Source: Immersiella caudata
Lineage: Eukaryota > Ascomycota > Sordariomycetes > Sordariales > Lasiosphaeriaceae
Direction of reading: 5' to 3'
Assembly: GCA_030512335.1 (NCBI GenBank)
Contig: JAULSU010000007.1
Location: forward strand, 2,790,001 to 2,854,000
Length of the DNA stretch: 64,000 nt
A program made the position numbers and the translations under genes. Below are positions 33,701-43,820 of the stretch, in pieces (position 1 is the first letter of the stretch; each line of letters opens with the position of its first letter). The notes beneath the pieces were generated by a model. It did no database searches and was not told the origin of the DNA. It saw nothing but the letters and a program-made list of their open reading frames with translations.

Positions 33701-34101
33701 CTGAGAAGTTTGCTACCCCGGTTGTCGTGTACTGCCTTTGTTAGCGACGGATACTCTGCTGTCTCTCAGGTAGCTGTACGGTCACTTACAAATGTGTTGT
33801 TCATGTTGTTTACCGGTCGGTAGGTGTACTTGGCTGCAGGGGAGCTGGTCTTGCCATCGCTGAGCGTGTAGTTGATGCCGGTAACACGACCAAAGTCGAC
33901 AGCCAGGTCGCCAGCGGCGCGAATAACGCCCCAGTAGTCATTGTCCGACACAAGGATCTGGCCCTTGGAGACAGGGCCTCCGGCAATCTGGAAGGCGCCG
34001 GCCGTGCCATTGATGGAGATGATGCGCTCCTGACCGAGACCGGTAACCACCGAGGTCAAGGCAAGCCATACGGCTGCTCCTCCGATTCTCAGAGAAACCA
34101 T
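30759..34101 (-). CDS. Secreted glycoside hydrolase family 115 (xylan alpha-1,2-glucuronidase)
   Basis: GH115 enzymes remove (4-O-methyl)glucuronic acid from xylan, aiding hemicellulose breakdown. Four exons join exactly: 34101-33790, 33731-33298, 33244-31944 and 31894-30759 (introns 58, 53 and 49 nt), giving 1060 aa. MVSLRIGGAAVWLALTSVVT is a signal peptide; the mature start is near residue 24. Family blocks visible are WYFWTDTPPK, YRGFFLNDEQPALTNW, FPDTPYGAGYGVEFHKL, LLWADDNWGN, IYYHFDYVGDVRDYKW and HLGYDGYWQQPMRNTLP, the last spanning the third intron. The C-terminal third (FEIFTRGTKECEWQA onward) is the beta-rich accessory domain. Many N-X-S/T sequons agree with secretion. It lies next to the accessory patch but shows no sign of decay. 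A 427-codon antisense frame at 31762-33045 is a shadow. Confidence 0.95.
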
Positions 34102-36240
34102 CTTCGCGAGACTCACGACTTGCAATGCGGCCAGTCGCGTGTCACTGCGTGTGTCGGTGGTGAGACGCGTCGCAGCGGCGGGAGGATGAGCAAGCAGCAC
34201 CTCGGAATCCGGCGTGACAACTTCATTTTGTAATATACCCAGCGGTCTGGATATGCAGGAACGGCCTCAGTGAGGGGTTGCATGTGCTTCCGAAGCGAGC
34301 GTGGAGGCCATCTGCAATGGACGAGTATATTAAGGCACCTAGATTAACCTCCATCGCAGCCAAGTCGTATTGGGATGCCCCGGAGGTTGGATGGCCCTGC
34401 CGAGGTCCCTTGCTCGGCGAGAGCTGATCAGTGGGTGCAGCCCAGCGGCCGGGAACTGGGAACCATCCATATGGGTCCGGATAGCGGTCGGGGCCACGGG
34501 TAAAGTGATGTGGGCGGAGCGTGATTCCCGGTCTCCTGAGCTGTCAAAACGGAATGCTAAAGCACCATGCCGTGGCGAGTAGGTAGAAGAAGTCACTGCC
34601 GGGGTTGTTGAGCTTGGCAAGCAAGTTTGCCGTTTCTTCAATGAAAACACAAGACGTCGTTGGCCTGCCGCGCCTGCTTCCCCGCATCGAGGTGATCTCC
34701 CGTGCCGTGATACTAAAACCCTCCTGACCTCATTGTGTAAGTCGAAGGGCTAGAATTATACCCCTGACCAAACTCTGACCGCGATTCTTGCAGCGGCGGA
34801 AACCCGAATCAGCTGACAGAACCGGAAGCATAGCATTGCGTCTGCAGTGTCTTTTTGCGCAGGTAGGCGGCCTTGCATAACATTCCAGAGTTGACAAAGC
34901 GAACTCGTCTTGGCAACGAATGCTACAGTACCAGAACAGGCGACGCGGCAGAACCGGAGCGAGGTTGCATCGCGGCATCAAATATGGCGTTTAACCGGTT
35001 GAAAAACATCCCCTTGGCCTCGTCAACCCTCAGGACCGGTGAACGACGCAGCAAGACAGTAAACAAAGCTTGGCTTGCGACTTTCTTGTCATCGGCTGGG
35101 TTGATGGACGCGAAACTAATTCGCGGGTTGGTGTTCTCTGCGATCCTCGAAGACTCCCAAGCTCTGGGTCCGAGGGAGGAAGCCGAGCAACAGCTTCTAG
35201 GACAGGCTCCGAACACCTCTCAATCCAGGCGCGCGACGTGGTGGTTGCTCGCCAGCTGCAAGCCACTCTACCAACCCGTCTCGTCGGGTCCTTCTGCGAA
35301 CGCGTCTGCATCAGGACGTCAGCAAACTGCAACTCGCGATGGATGAGCGATAAATCCCATCTCGTGCCGATCTCCGGCTCGGTTGGTGTCGTGCTCCTCA
35401 TCGGTACCTTGCAGGTCGCCTGCAGTCCGATCTAACTTACATCCAAGGAGCTGTCAAATAGCGGCACAGAAGCATTCTCGAGCGGCTCAAAAGTCGAGCT
35501 AGAACTTCTTCAGAAGCATCACTCAATTGATCCCTTCGATGGCACGCTGCATAGTCGCCGTGAACTCGACATCAGATCTAGGTTATCGTCACGCAAGAAA
35601 TGCTCTGGTTGCTTCCAGCGACTGGTCGTAGGCCGCCGGGTAAAACTCACCGTGGAGAATGAGCGTTGCAGCCGGCGGACGTGATAAAGAGGAATCCGGC
35701 CAAGCCCGCCTTGGGTTACTCCACCAATCGTATCAGGAAAATAGCCGTAAATAGCAGTATTCCACCGGCCCGCGCCGGGCTTGTTGTTGTTTCTTGCGTA
35801 GGTACTTATCTCAGGACTGTGTAAAGTTGGGTCGAAGAGATCGAGGGACAGTGGCAGCGGGAAGAAGGCGCGAACGGTGAGCATGTGGGGCCGCCAGGCG
35901 CTGCTGGCACTCAGCCACCGCTCAGCCAATGAGCAAAAGGTTCACAAAGACATGGACGCATTGCTCTCACTTGTGGAACCGTTCTCAACGAAATAGGAGA
36001 GATGACGTGGAGCTGCATGGAAGAGACGGGTTGTGGCAACATAGCGCTTCATATCTCTTTTCTATCCCTAGTCATACACACCAGGGAACGTATCGAAAGC
36101 GGCTTTGGCTTCCGCCTCATGTTTCGTACAGTTCGGCCCAGTCCAGAGCCTGCCATGTCTCAGTTCACTTGACATCCCAAATTGATGCCTCAGATATCCA
36201 TCACCTACTGCAGTATTCCCACCTGACGCCACTTCGGCCC
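34102..36240. other. Gene-poor spacer, 2.1 kb, upstream of GH115
   Basis: It holds the GH115 promoter (likely the first several hundred bases above 34101) and the 3' region of the zinc-finger gene ending at 36241. Short frames show no domain. No repeats were detected. Confidence 0.5.
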
Positions 36241-37455
36241 CTATGCTTCGATTGCAAATCTGTACTTTGGTAGGAGCGCCATCTTCTCCTCAGGACTGAC
36301 TTCGGTATCAGCATACACCATGCGCATGTTCTTCTCCTTGTCCTTTTTGCTCTTCTTTTCGCCACCTGCCTCCTCGGTTGGTGCCGCGCCTTTGCCAGGT
36401 TTGATGCCCTTCTCCGCCATTCTGATCAGCTGGTCGATGTCATCACCTTGGCGCGCGGCACCGGCCACCAGCTCGTCGACGGTTGACGGGCTACCGGGAT
36501 ATCCAGGCGGCGGGGCGCTAGCTCCGTTGTAGAAGTATGGCGGCCGTTGGGGTAAGGCCGCGCCGGCCGGCGGAGCGCCACTCGGGGGTCTCGCGGGAAG
36601 GTTAAACGCAGATGCAGCGCCAGGCGGGGGCGACGGACCCGGCGGGAAGGCAGCAGGATATGTTTGAGCGGGTGGGAACGGGGGAGCGCCAGGTGCACCG
36701 GCTGGGGGGTATGAAAACCCAGCCTGCGGGGGCGGGAACGGCGATGCCTGTGTTTTACCCTGTGAGCTATTGTGGTTCCCACTTGGAGGAAAGAGGTGAC
36801 TTACACCCTGGGCTGGACTTTGGCCATCCGCCGGCATGGATGCTACGGCGCCATTTGCGCCAGCGGCCTTTTGCGTAGCAACCTTTGCGCGGTGCACGGC
36901 CAAGCGCCTCTTGATCTCCTCTGGTGTCTCGATCTTGATCTTCTTTGCAGGCCCCTGTCCATTCTGGCCCGGAGGTGGATTACCCGTTGCAGCGCGGCGC
37001 TCGGCTTGGGCGGTATAGAAGTTTGTGATGATGCGCTGCTGGTGTTGTTGCAAGACATCCTCCGGTACACCTTCCATTCCGAAGATCTCGATCTCGAGAC
37101 CCTGTCGATTAGGTAGCGCATTCTCGACCTTATCAAGACTCTCCTTGTGGACCTGATTCATGTGGACAGAAAGACCTAGAATGCCCACGGTGTCAGATAT
37201 TGCCAATTCTTCGCTGGGACGTGCTGCGCAGCATACCTCCCGCCGTGTTGAGTCGCTTGCCGCATCGGTCGCATTTGAAGTGTTTCGCTTTCTGATGGGA
37301 GATGAGGAGCTTCAGATCTTCAAAGTCGCGCTCGCCTGCATGGGAAGGGGTCAGCTAGAATCAAATCGGACGGGGCGGGGGAGCTGACAATAGTAGCACC
37401 ACGGCCGCGCGAGGATCTCCTCGATGTCGGGGTGACCGCGCTTCTTCTTGCCCAT
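36241..37455 (-). CDS. BUGZ/ZNF207-like C2H2 zinc-finger protein
   Basis: Animal BUGZ binds Bub3 and microtubules and acts in spindle assembly; fungal relatives are little studied. Exons 37455-37389, 37335-37237 and 37175-36241 join in frame (introns 53 and 61 nt), giving 366 aa from MGKKKRGHPDIEEILARPWC. Two adjacent C2H2 fingers follow (CYYCERDF...HQKAKH and CDRCGKRL...HMNQVH); this N-terminal block is the family hallmark, and the conserved GLEIEIFGMEGVPEDVLQQH comes next. The middle is Pro/Gly/Ala-rich and disordered. The end is Lys-rich with YADTEVSPEEKMALLPKY. A 45-nt in-frame segment (36804-36760) has GTAAGT and CACAG borders, so a 351-aa form is possible. A GLEBS motif was not identified. 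Confidence 0.9.
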
Positions 37456-38124
37456 TGTTGCGGATGTGCGAGCCTCCAAAAGAGATTATCGAACTGATCG
37501 TGGGACCACAAGCGCCGATATGAGTGCGCACAGATTGGGTCGAGCTGGCAAGAATCTCAAGATGCACGAATACTGCTGCTGCGTCGCGGTGTGGTTGAGC
37601 TGCCGCCTGCCAGCCAAAATGTTGCTTCAGCCTCTTTCGAGGCTTGTGGCGGGTGCATTGCGCTAGACGTTTGAGGCCTAGCGGATCCTGTGTCACGTGA
37701 TCCCGCGTCGACCACTTGCCAAGCATTCTGGCTCCTGTGAGCTCATCGTGATGACTTTCGACGCCTGGCAAGCACCTTCGCGGGCTGCTTTTACTCTGGA
37801 CACGACAGTCACAATGCATCACACACTGCTCATAGCGCATCTCCTAGCTCAGGAAAAAGTCTGCCTCAATAAGGAAATAAAATCTGCCTTGGCAACCCGA
37901 GCTTCGCCGATAGAAGTAGCGAACGATGATGCGGGGCAGGTGCGAGCGGATCCCGATCGCCCCCGCATATCACAGCCTCACAAGGCCAAGACCAACGACC
38001 GCACCATAAACCAACATTTAAATCTGTATGGCACAGCTCACCTTCTTCGAGCCTGGGAATTCTCCTTAAGACATATTTAAAGTCCCTCCTTGAAACCAGT
38101 GTCTGCCCACCCAATCACCTCGCA
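37456..38124. promoter_or_regulatory. Divergent promoter region, zinc-finger gene / ankyrin gene
   Basis: This 669-bp spacer lies between two outward-facing genes. No clear TATA box or named factor site is recognised. The stretch nearest 38124 is CT- and A-rich, as expected of a leader. Confidence 0.5.
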
Positions 38125-39423
38125 ATGGGACACGACCGGCACCTGGACGGATGGCTCCGTCGCCACAAACCGCGCTCATCCGCCCCAGAACACCAAGATA
38201 CCATCTCACCCAACACCATCCACTTCACCCCTCCTCCCGCCGTCGACGAACTCCCTCCCTACTCCCCCGCCCGCGAGGACGTGCCACCAGCTGTCTCTGC
38301 AACTCCAGCACAAACCCTCTCCGACCCTCCCCCCTACCAAGCCCCCTCACCCCCCACCCAGACCCCCACAACCCTCTCCCGCGGCCACGAAGCCTCCCAG
38401 CTCCAATCCCTCTTCACCCGCTACCCTTGGCGTCGCGCCTGGGGCCCGCAACCCACCACCTTCGCCGCCGCCCTCAACAAAGCCGCCCTCCTCGGCCACC
38501 ACCGCCTCATCCTCGCCCTCTTTGACCTCGGCGTCTCTGTCCGCGGCAACCAGCACCAAGCCATCCAAACCACCACTCCCGTGCACGAAGCCCTCCGCGG
38601 TCCGGAGCCCTGGCTAGCGCAGGCCTTTATCGGACGGCTCTGCAGCGCGGGGGGCGATGCGCTCGAGCTGCTCAACTCGCGGGATGGGCTGGGATGTACG
38701 CCGTTGCATGTTGCGGCCGAGGCGGGGGAGACGGAGATAGCGAGGGGTTTTGTGGTGTTTCACGGGGCCGAGGTGGATGCCGTGGATAATTATGGGAGGA
38801 CGCCGCTGCATATGGCGGCGCGTTATGGACGGGGTGAGACGATGGATATGTTGTTGGGGGTGGGGGCGGATCCGGGGAGAGTGAGTGAGAAGTTGTGGAT
38901 GTGGGCGGAGGGGAATAAGAGGCGGGCGGAGTTGCTGGGGAGTTGGGCGGTGGTGGGGAGGAATGTGAGGGAGGCGGTGGAGAGGTATAGGGAGATGTGG
39001 GGGGAGGATTTGGAAGGGGGGAGGGGCGGGAGGGAAAGCAACGAGGGGAATAAGGAGGTAAAGAAGGAGGGGAAGGGGCTGGAGAGGGAGAATTTGCCGC
39101 CTTTGGTGGCGGCGGGGCCAAGTCGACCCCGGGTGGAGGTGCAGCCGCAGATGCCGCGGCCGCGTGTGAACCAGGGCTCGCTGAGCTTGGATCGAAACGC
39201 GGAGAGGTTGGCCATGGCGTTTGGGCAGAACGAAGTCGAAGCGGCCCAGCGGGTCTTGCAGCATCTAGCTCGGGCTGCGACGATGCAGAGACCGGTGTCG
39301 ACTACGCTCTCTACCCCGGAGTATCAGGAGTGGAAGAATGACTGCCAGTCACTGCTGGCCGAGTCGAGGAAGCAGAAGGAGAAGAACAGGAAGGAGACGG
39401 GGAACGAGATGGACTTGTACTAG
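38125..39423 (+). CDS. Ankyrin-repeat protein
   Basis: Single exon, 432 aa, ATG at 38125 (MGHDRHLDGWLRRHK). The N-terminal 90 residues are Pro/Thr-rich with PPPYQAP/PPYSP motifs of the kind bound by WW domains (inference). About 95-265 is a run of ankyrin-type helices: FAAALNKAALLGHHRLILALFDLGV, the canonical GCTPLHVAAEAGETEIARGF and GRTPLHMAARYGRGETMDMLLGVGADPG. The remainder is charged, helical and low complexity (EGNKEVKKEGKG), ending in a Lys/Glu-rich coil. No enzyme domain or membrane span is seen. It probably serves as an adaptor, with an unknown partner. Codon use swings from C-ending in the first half to G-rich in the second, giving long antisense frames that are not genes. Confidence 0.82.
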   Translation: MGHDRHLDGWLRRHKPRSSAPEHQDTISPNTIHFTPPPAVDELPPYSPAREDVPPAVSATPAQTLSDPPPYQAPSPPTQTPTTLSRGHEASQLQSLFTRYPWRRAWGPQPTTFAAALNKAALLGHHRLILALFDLGVSVRGNQHQAIQTTTPVHEALRGPEPWLAQAFIGRLCSAGGDALELLNSRDGLGCTPLHVAAEAGETEIARGFVVFHGAEVDAVDNYGRTPLHMAARYGRGETMDMLLGVGADPGRVSEKLWMWAEGNKRRAELLGSWAVVGRNVREAVERYREMWGEDLEGGRGGRESNEGNKEVKKEGKGLERENLPPLVAAGPSRPRVEVQPQMPRPRVNQGSLSLDRNAERLAMAFGQNEVEAAQRVLQHLARAATMQRPVSTTLSTPEYQEWKNDCQSLLAESRKQKEKNRKETGNEMDLY

Positions 39424-40234
39424 GATTGCGGGCTGCGTTGATGATGTTATGACTGATGAGCATGGTTGTCACGAGTATGGCTTTTATGAGTATGGTAATG
39501 GTGTTACAATTCGGGGGTTGGTGCCAGTGAAAGGGGAGTGGTGTCGCAGTTGGGTGTCTGTTTCCTTGACTCATCACCTGCTGATACAGTAGTATACGTT
39601 TGAGTGGCCTGTAGAAAGTTGCTGGTTTACTCTACATTATTTCCTCAAACCGCTCTGGCACACGCAATGCATCACACGGTCCATGCTGCAGTTCGGCGGC
39701 ACCCCCGATCAGATGCACACACGAATCCAGGTTATGCAAGTCAGCCACTAGGTTTGTAACCCAACGCTCACCTGATCGCTGACCGATACGGTCCTCTCCG
39801 GTTCAACGGTTGCCTTTATCTCGGTGAGGGATGCCCTCTGACGATCGTGTGGATAATCCTGAGCCTTGCAAAGCAAGAGACGCAGTTGGACTCACCATTA
39901 TCCTGCTGCATCGCCGACACAGCCATGATCTGCATGCTCTCAAAGTAGCAGACGCCAGTCCGTCATGGCATCTTGCTGAGAGTCCCAACAGCCACGACGA
40001 TCTACGATAAAGGTCATCGGCCTAAAGTGGCTCTTCCAAGTTAATTTCATCGAGAAGTCAAGTAGCCCACATCTGACTTGTTGATCACCCGAGCTTGGGG
40101 GGGTGAAAGAACGGGATGGTAGGCACTGGTTTTGTTAGTATCAGCAGATCCTACACAGTCCAGATTAGCAATCTCTATCCAAAAGCCCTGTTGTTAGTCC
40201 CGTGCCACCTGTCTCTCTCACCCTTCCCTTCCCC
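39424..40234. other. Convergent 3' regions
   Basis: Spacer between the ankyrin gene and the minus-strand KH-domain gene. Nothing is recognisable in it. Confidence 0.5.
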
Positions 40235-41263
40235 TCAAGTGCCCCCTTCCATCTCTAACAGAAACTTGGAGTACATCTCATCAACTTCGTTCCTTGGCTG
40301 AGCACTTTCACCCTCCCTCCTCCACGGCGGATTCCGCCACGGCGCCCCCCTCTTCCTCATCCCACAATCCCTCGCAATATGCCCCCCACCGCCACAAACC
40401 CGACAAATAACCCCTGGTAGCCTCCCAGCACCCCCATCGTCACCCAACCCCTGCCGACCCTCAAGATCCCTAAACGTCCCATTCAACACCGCCAAATCCC
40501 TCAGCTGCCTCGTCTTCCGCTGATTCTCCCCCTCCGGAACCACAATCGCATCCTCAATCACCCCCTGAACCAGCCTCTTCGCCTGCTCCATCTGCGCAGG
40601 CGTATCCGCAATAACCAAACAATGAAGCGGCTCATTCTCCTCCTGCTGCTGTCTGTGGTTGTACCACCCCCTCCCCCTCCCCTCCTTCACAGACCCCTTT
40701 CCTCTAATAACAATCTTTGCCCCAGACTTGGCGCACATCTCATCGAGACTTCGTCCCCGCGGGCCAAGTAGCTGGCCGATGAAGCTCACCGAGGGAAAGT
40801 CCCGCACGGGGATGTACACCTTTTCCCGTAATTTTGTAGGGCCACGGCCACGGTTGGAAGCGTGGTATTGCGCTGGGGCGCGGTAACCGGGGATGAGCTG
40901 GATGGCTTGTTGAATTAGTACGTAGCGCTCGCGCTCGAGACGTAGGCGGTGGCGGTCGTGGCGGGTGTTGGTTCGTCGGCCGGAGGGGTCGTATTCGGGA
41001 GGGGGAGAAGGGGAGCGGCTGGGGTGGTTAGATTCGGGGAGGATGGTGTTGGTTTGGAGGTTCTGGGTGATTTCTTCGATGCGGAAGCACATGGTGTAAG
41101 CCTCGAGTTGTTCGGCTGTCATGGGGGCGGTGATTGCTGCGGGGAGGTTGGTTAGGGTCGAGGGGGTTGAGGGGCCCCAGCGGGATCTTTTGATCTTTGG
41201 GGCATCGCCCATTTCGATTTCTTGCTGTCGCATCTCGGTTCTGATACAGGAGGTTAGGTTCAT
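40235..41263 (-). CDS. Divergent branchpoint-binding protein (SF1/BBP) relative
   Basis: BBP/SF1 recognises the intron branch point with its KH-QUA2 domain and contacts U2AF through an N-terminal tryptophan motif. Here 342 aa in one exon contain KIKRSRWGP (23-31, the U2AF-ligand type motif), then MTAEQLEAYTMCFRIEEITQ and RSPSPPPEYD (both diagnostic of BBP). A KH fold follows, with GPRG at 167-170 and IRGKGSVKEGRGR at 187-199, and a QUA2-like NQRKTRQLRDLAVLNGT. There is a single CX2CX4HX4C zinc knuckle (287-300). Canonical fungal BBPs have two knuckles and a Pro-rich tail of 200 or more residues; both the first knuckle and the tail are missing. No stop or frameshift is seen. It could be a paralogue or a shortened sole copy; the rest of the genome would decide. 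Confidence 0.88.
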   Translation of the reverse strand: MNLTSCIRTEMRQQEIEMGDAPKIKRSRWGPSTPSTLTNLPAAITAPMTAEQLEAYTMCFRIEEITQNLQTNTILPESNHPSRSPSPPPEYDPSGRRTNTRHDRHRLRLERERYVLIQQAIQLIPGYRAPAQYHASNRGRGPTKLREKVYIPVRDFPSVSFIGQLLGPRGRSLDEMCAKSGAKIVIRGKGSVKEGRGRGWYNHRQQQEENEPLHCLVIADTPAQMEQAKRLVQGVIEDAIVVPEGENQRKTRQLRDLAVLNGTFRDLEGRQGLGDDGGAGRLPGVICRVCGGGGHIARDCGMRKRGAPWRNPPWRREGESAQPRNEVDEMYSKFLLEMEGGT

Positions 41264-41848
41264 TTTCTGTGAGTGGTTAGAATTGAAGTAAAAGCAAGCG
41301 GTAAATGTAGAGCTGAGGGTACGGGTTAGTAACGCTGCGATGTTGGTTGCAATTGATATGAGATGCCCTCGTCTTCACTCGACAGAGTCAGTTGGATGGA
41401 AAGGGGAAAATTGTATCGGTCCTCGAAATGTGCCGCGAGAGAGCTTTATATGCTGTGCCTGGAAAATTAGGGTTTTCAATGAGTCACGCTGATGCTCTGA
41501 ACTCGACGGGATTAAAACTTTATCCCAACCAAGCCCGCCAACAATGCAGCTGTGCCTCAGCGGGGCGTTCCCAGCCGAGCCAACTTACTGCCCGGATGCC
41601 CACTCATCATTTCGAGAATCTGCTTTCACAAACTCACTGATGGCGAAGGATTCAACGGATAAAACTTGAAGGAGGTCGTTGAGAAATTAACTAAACTCCT
41701 ACTTCCATCTCAACTATCTGGATTACAACAATGAAAAGGCGCCCAGTCAAACAGGGTCTGATATCACTTTCATGTCCCTCACACCCCTCCTAATCCATCT
41801 CATCGTGGTATTGCTCCCCCACCCGTCCATCTCAACTCCTCCACCCTC
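41264..41848. other. Spacer between two minus-strand genes
   Basis: It contains the upstream region of the KH-domain gene (the part near 41264) and the 3' UTR of the transporter (the part near 41848). No other feature is seen. Confidence 0.5.
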
Positions 41849-43820
41849 TTAAGCATTCTCATGGTGCACATGCTCATTAATCCTCTTCTCATCAGCAACA
41901 ACCTTGTTGTCCTCGCCGCTCGCGTGCCCGCTGTCGCCACGCAGCATCGCAGTCAAACCAATCTCGTTGTTGATCTGCTCCATGCGCTCGAAATCAGCCG
42001 CCGCAGTACCCTCGGAGCCAAAGATGACGTCCTATCCATCATTAGCAATCACTTCCCATCAAATTCAAGATAAGCAAAACTTACCATCTCCTCCAAAGTC
42101 AACCGCTTCGTCTCGGGCACAAAGAACCAAATGAACGCCGCGCCCATGTACGTCAGCAGTCCAAACAGGATGTACGTTCCATACGTAATATGCTTGAGCA
42201 TATCCGGCGTCACCTGGCCCACAATAAAGTTATTCATCCAGTTGCTCGACGCGCCCAGCGCAACACCATACGGACGGGTGCTAAGCGGCCAAATCTCAGC
42301 GACGATTATCCAAGCACAGGGACCCCAGGAGTATCCAAAGTGCACGACGAACAGCCAGACCATGCAGATGGCGGCCCATCCGGCGGCAGCGTGGTTCTGC
42401 CACTGGTCGATGTTTTTGGCGACGATGACGGCGATGATGATGTGGCACGTGGCCATGCCGATGGCGCCAATGGTGAGGACGGGCTTGCGACCAACGCGAT
42501 CGATCCACAGGACAGAGGGGATAGTGGCGATGAACATGACGATGCCGACGACGCCCGTGGCGAGGAGCGAGGTCGTGGTGTTGTCGAGGCCGAGCTGTTG
42601 GAAGATGGAGGGCGCGTAGTAGAGCACAGCGTTGATACCCGTCCACTGCTGGAAGAACATGGTGACCGAGGCGATGACGACGCGCTTGAACATGGCGCGG
42701 GTCTGGAAGAGCTTCTTGATGGAGACGAACTGCAGCTTGAAGATGTTCCACGCGGTTTGCTCCTGCAGGTGAGGGAACAAGATGGCGATGGACCGCTTCT
42801 CGAAGAGTGACTGGGACTTGATTTCGAGGAATTCGAGCTTCACGAGCTCGTGATCCTCGGGAAGACCGCGGAGGTCGGAGAGGACCTTGAGGGCCTCGTC
42901 TTCGCGGCCGTGGTGGATGAGCCAACGCGGGGAGAAGGGCATGAAGATCATGCCTACGAAGAGGATCACAGCTGGGGCGATCTGCAAGCAGATGGGCGTG
43001 AGCCAGGCCGCGTCGGATTGGTTCTCGTCGGTGCCGCCGATGAAGTTCGTTCCGCTGTATCTCGTTAATACTGACCGGGCAACCCATCGAGGAGAGCATA
43101 CTAATCAATCCAGAAGCTGATCATGATGCCGAAACAAATAGCCAGCTGCTGCGTAGCGACAAGCGCGCCACGCACCTCAGGGGGCGCCACCTCGGAGTTA
43201 TAAATCGGGATAATCATAGCCAAGCTACCAACGCCCATACCGCTGCATTCCGTTAGCAACTCCTTTTGAAAAACAGCCCTTGAAAAAAGGACCCTGGAAT
43301 CGACAACGAGGGTGAAACCTACGTGATGAACCGACCCGCCAAAATAGCATCATGCCCCACCCCCGTAATGGCCGTCGCCTGGATAATCACACCCAGAATG
43401 AAAACCGCAGAAGCCACCAACACGCCGTACTTCCTTGACAACACCTCGGCCAAGAATCCCGAAAGCAGCGTACCGAGCCACGCACCCAGCTCCAGAATCG
43501 CTGTGAGCCAACCCTTCAATGTCGAGTTGCTGACATACTCCCCCATATCTGTACACAAATCAAGTCAGCATCGTCTCCACTCCCTAAACCTCCCTCGACG
43601 GAAACCTACGCCTCTGAAAAGCCGGCATGGCCAAGACACCCGAGAACATTCCCTGGTTGTATCCATAAAGGACACCACCGATGCACGCAAACGCTGCGAC
43701 CCGAAACACTTTGAAGTTCTTGACCAGCGCCGAGGGCCCGCTCTTGCCCATCATGGCCTGGCGCTTGTGAAGGGCGGCATCGAAGATGCCCGCCACGCCG
43801 GCGTCGCCACCTCCGCCCAT
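41849..43820 (-). CDS. MFS sugar transporter, five exons
   Basis: Plasma-membrane sugar:H+ symporter of the sugar-porter family. Exons 43820-43610, 43548-43323, 43242-43102, 43054-42085 and 42031-41849 join in frame (introns 61, 80, 47 and 53 nt), giving 576 aa from MGGGGDAGVAGIFD. Family signatures are GGVLYGYNQGMFSGVLAMPAF (TM1), GRFITGMGVGSL split by intron 2, PEVRGALVATQQLAICFG, FWIDYGTNFIGG split by intron 3, QQWTGINAVLYYAP (TM7), DRVGRKP, and PETKRLTLEEM split by intron 4. Twelve hydrophobic spans are evident. The cytosolic C-tail is charged (NKVVADEKRINEHVHHENA). The substrate is not determinable; the overall text resembles hexose/quinate-type fungal porters. Confidence 0.93.
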
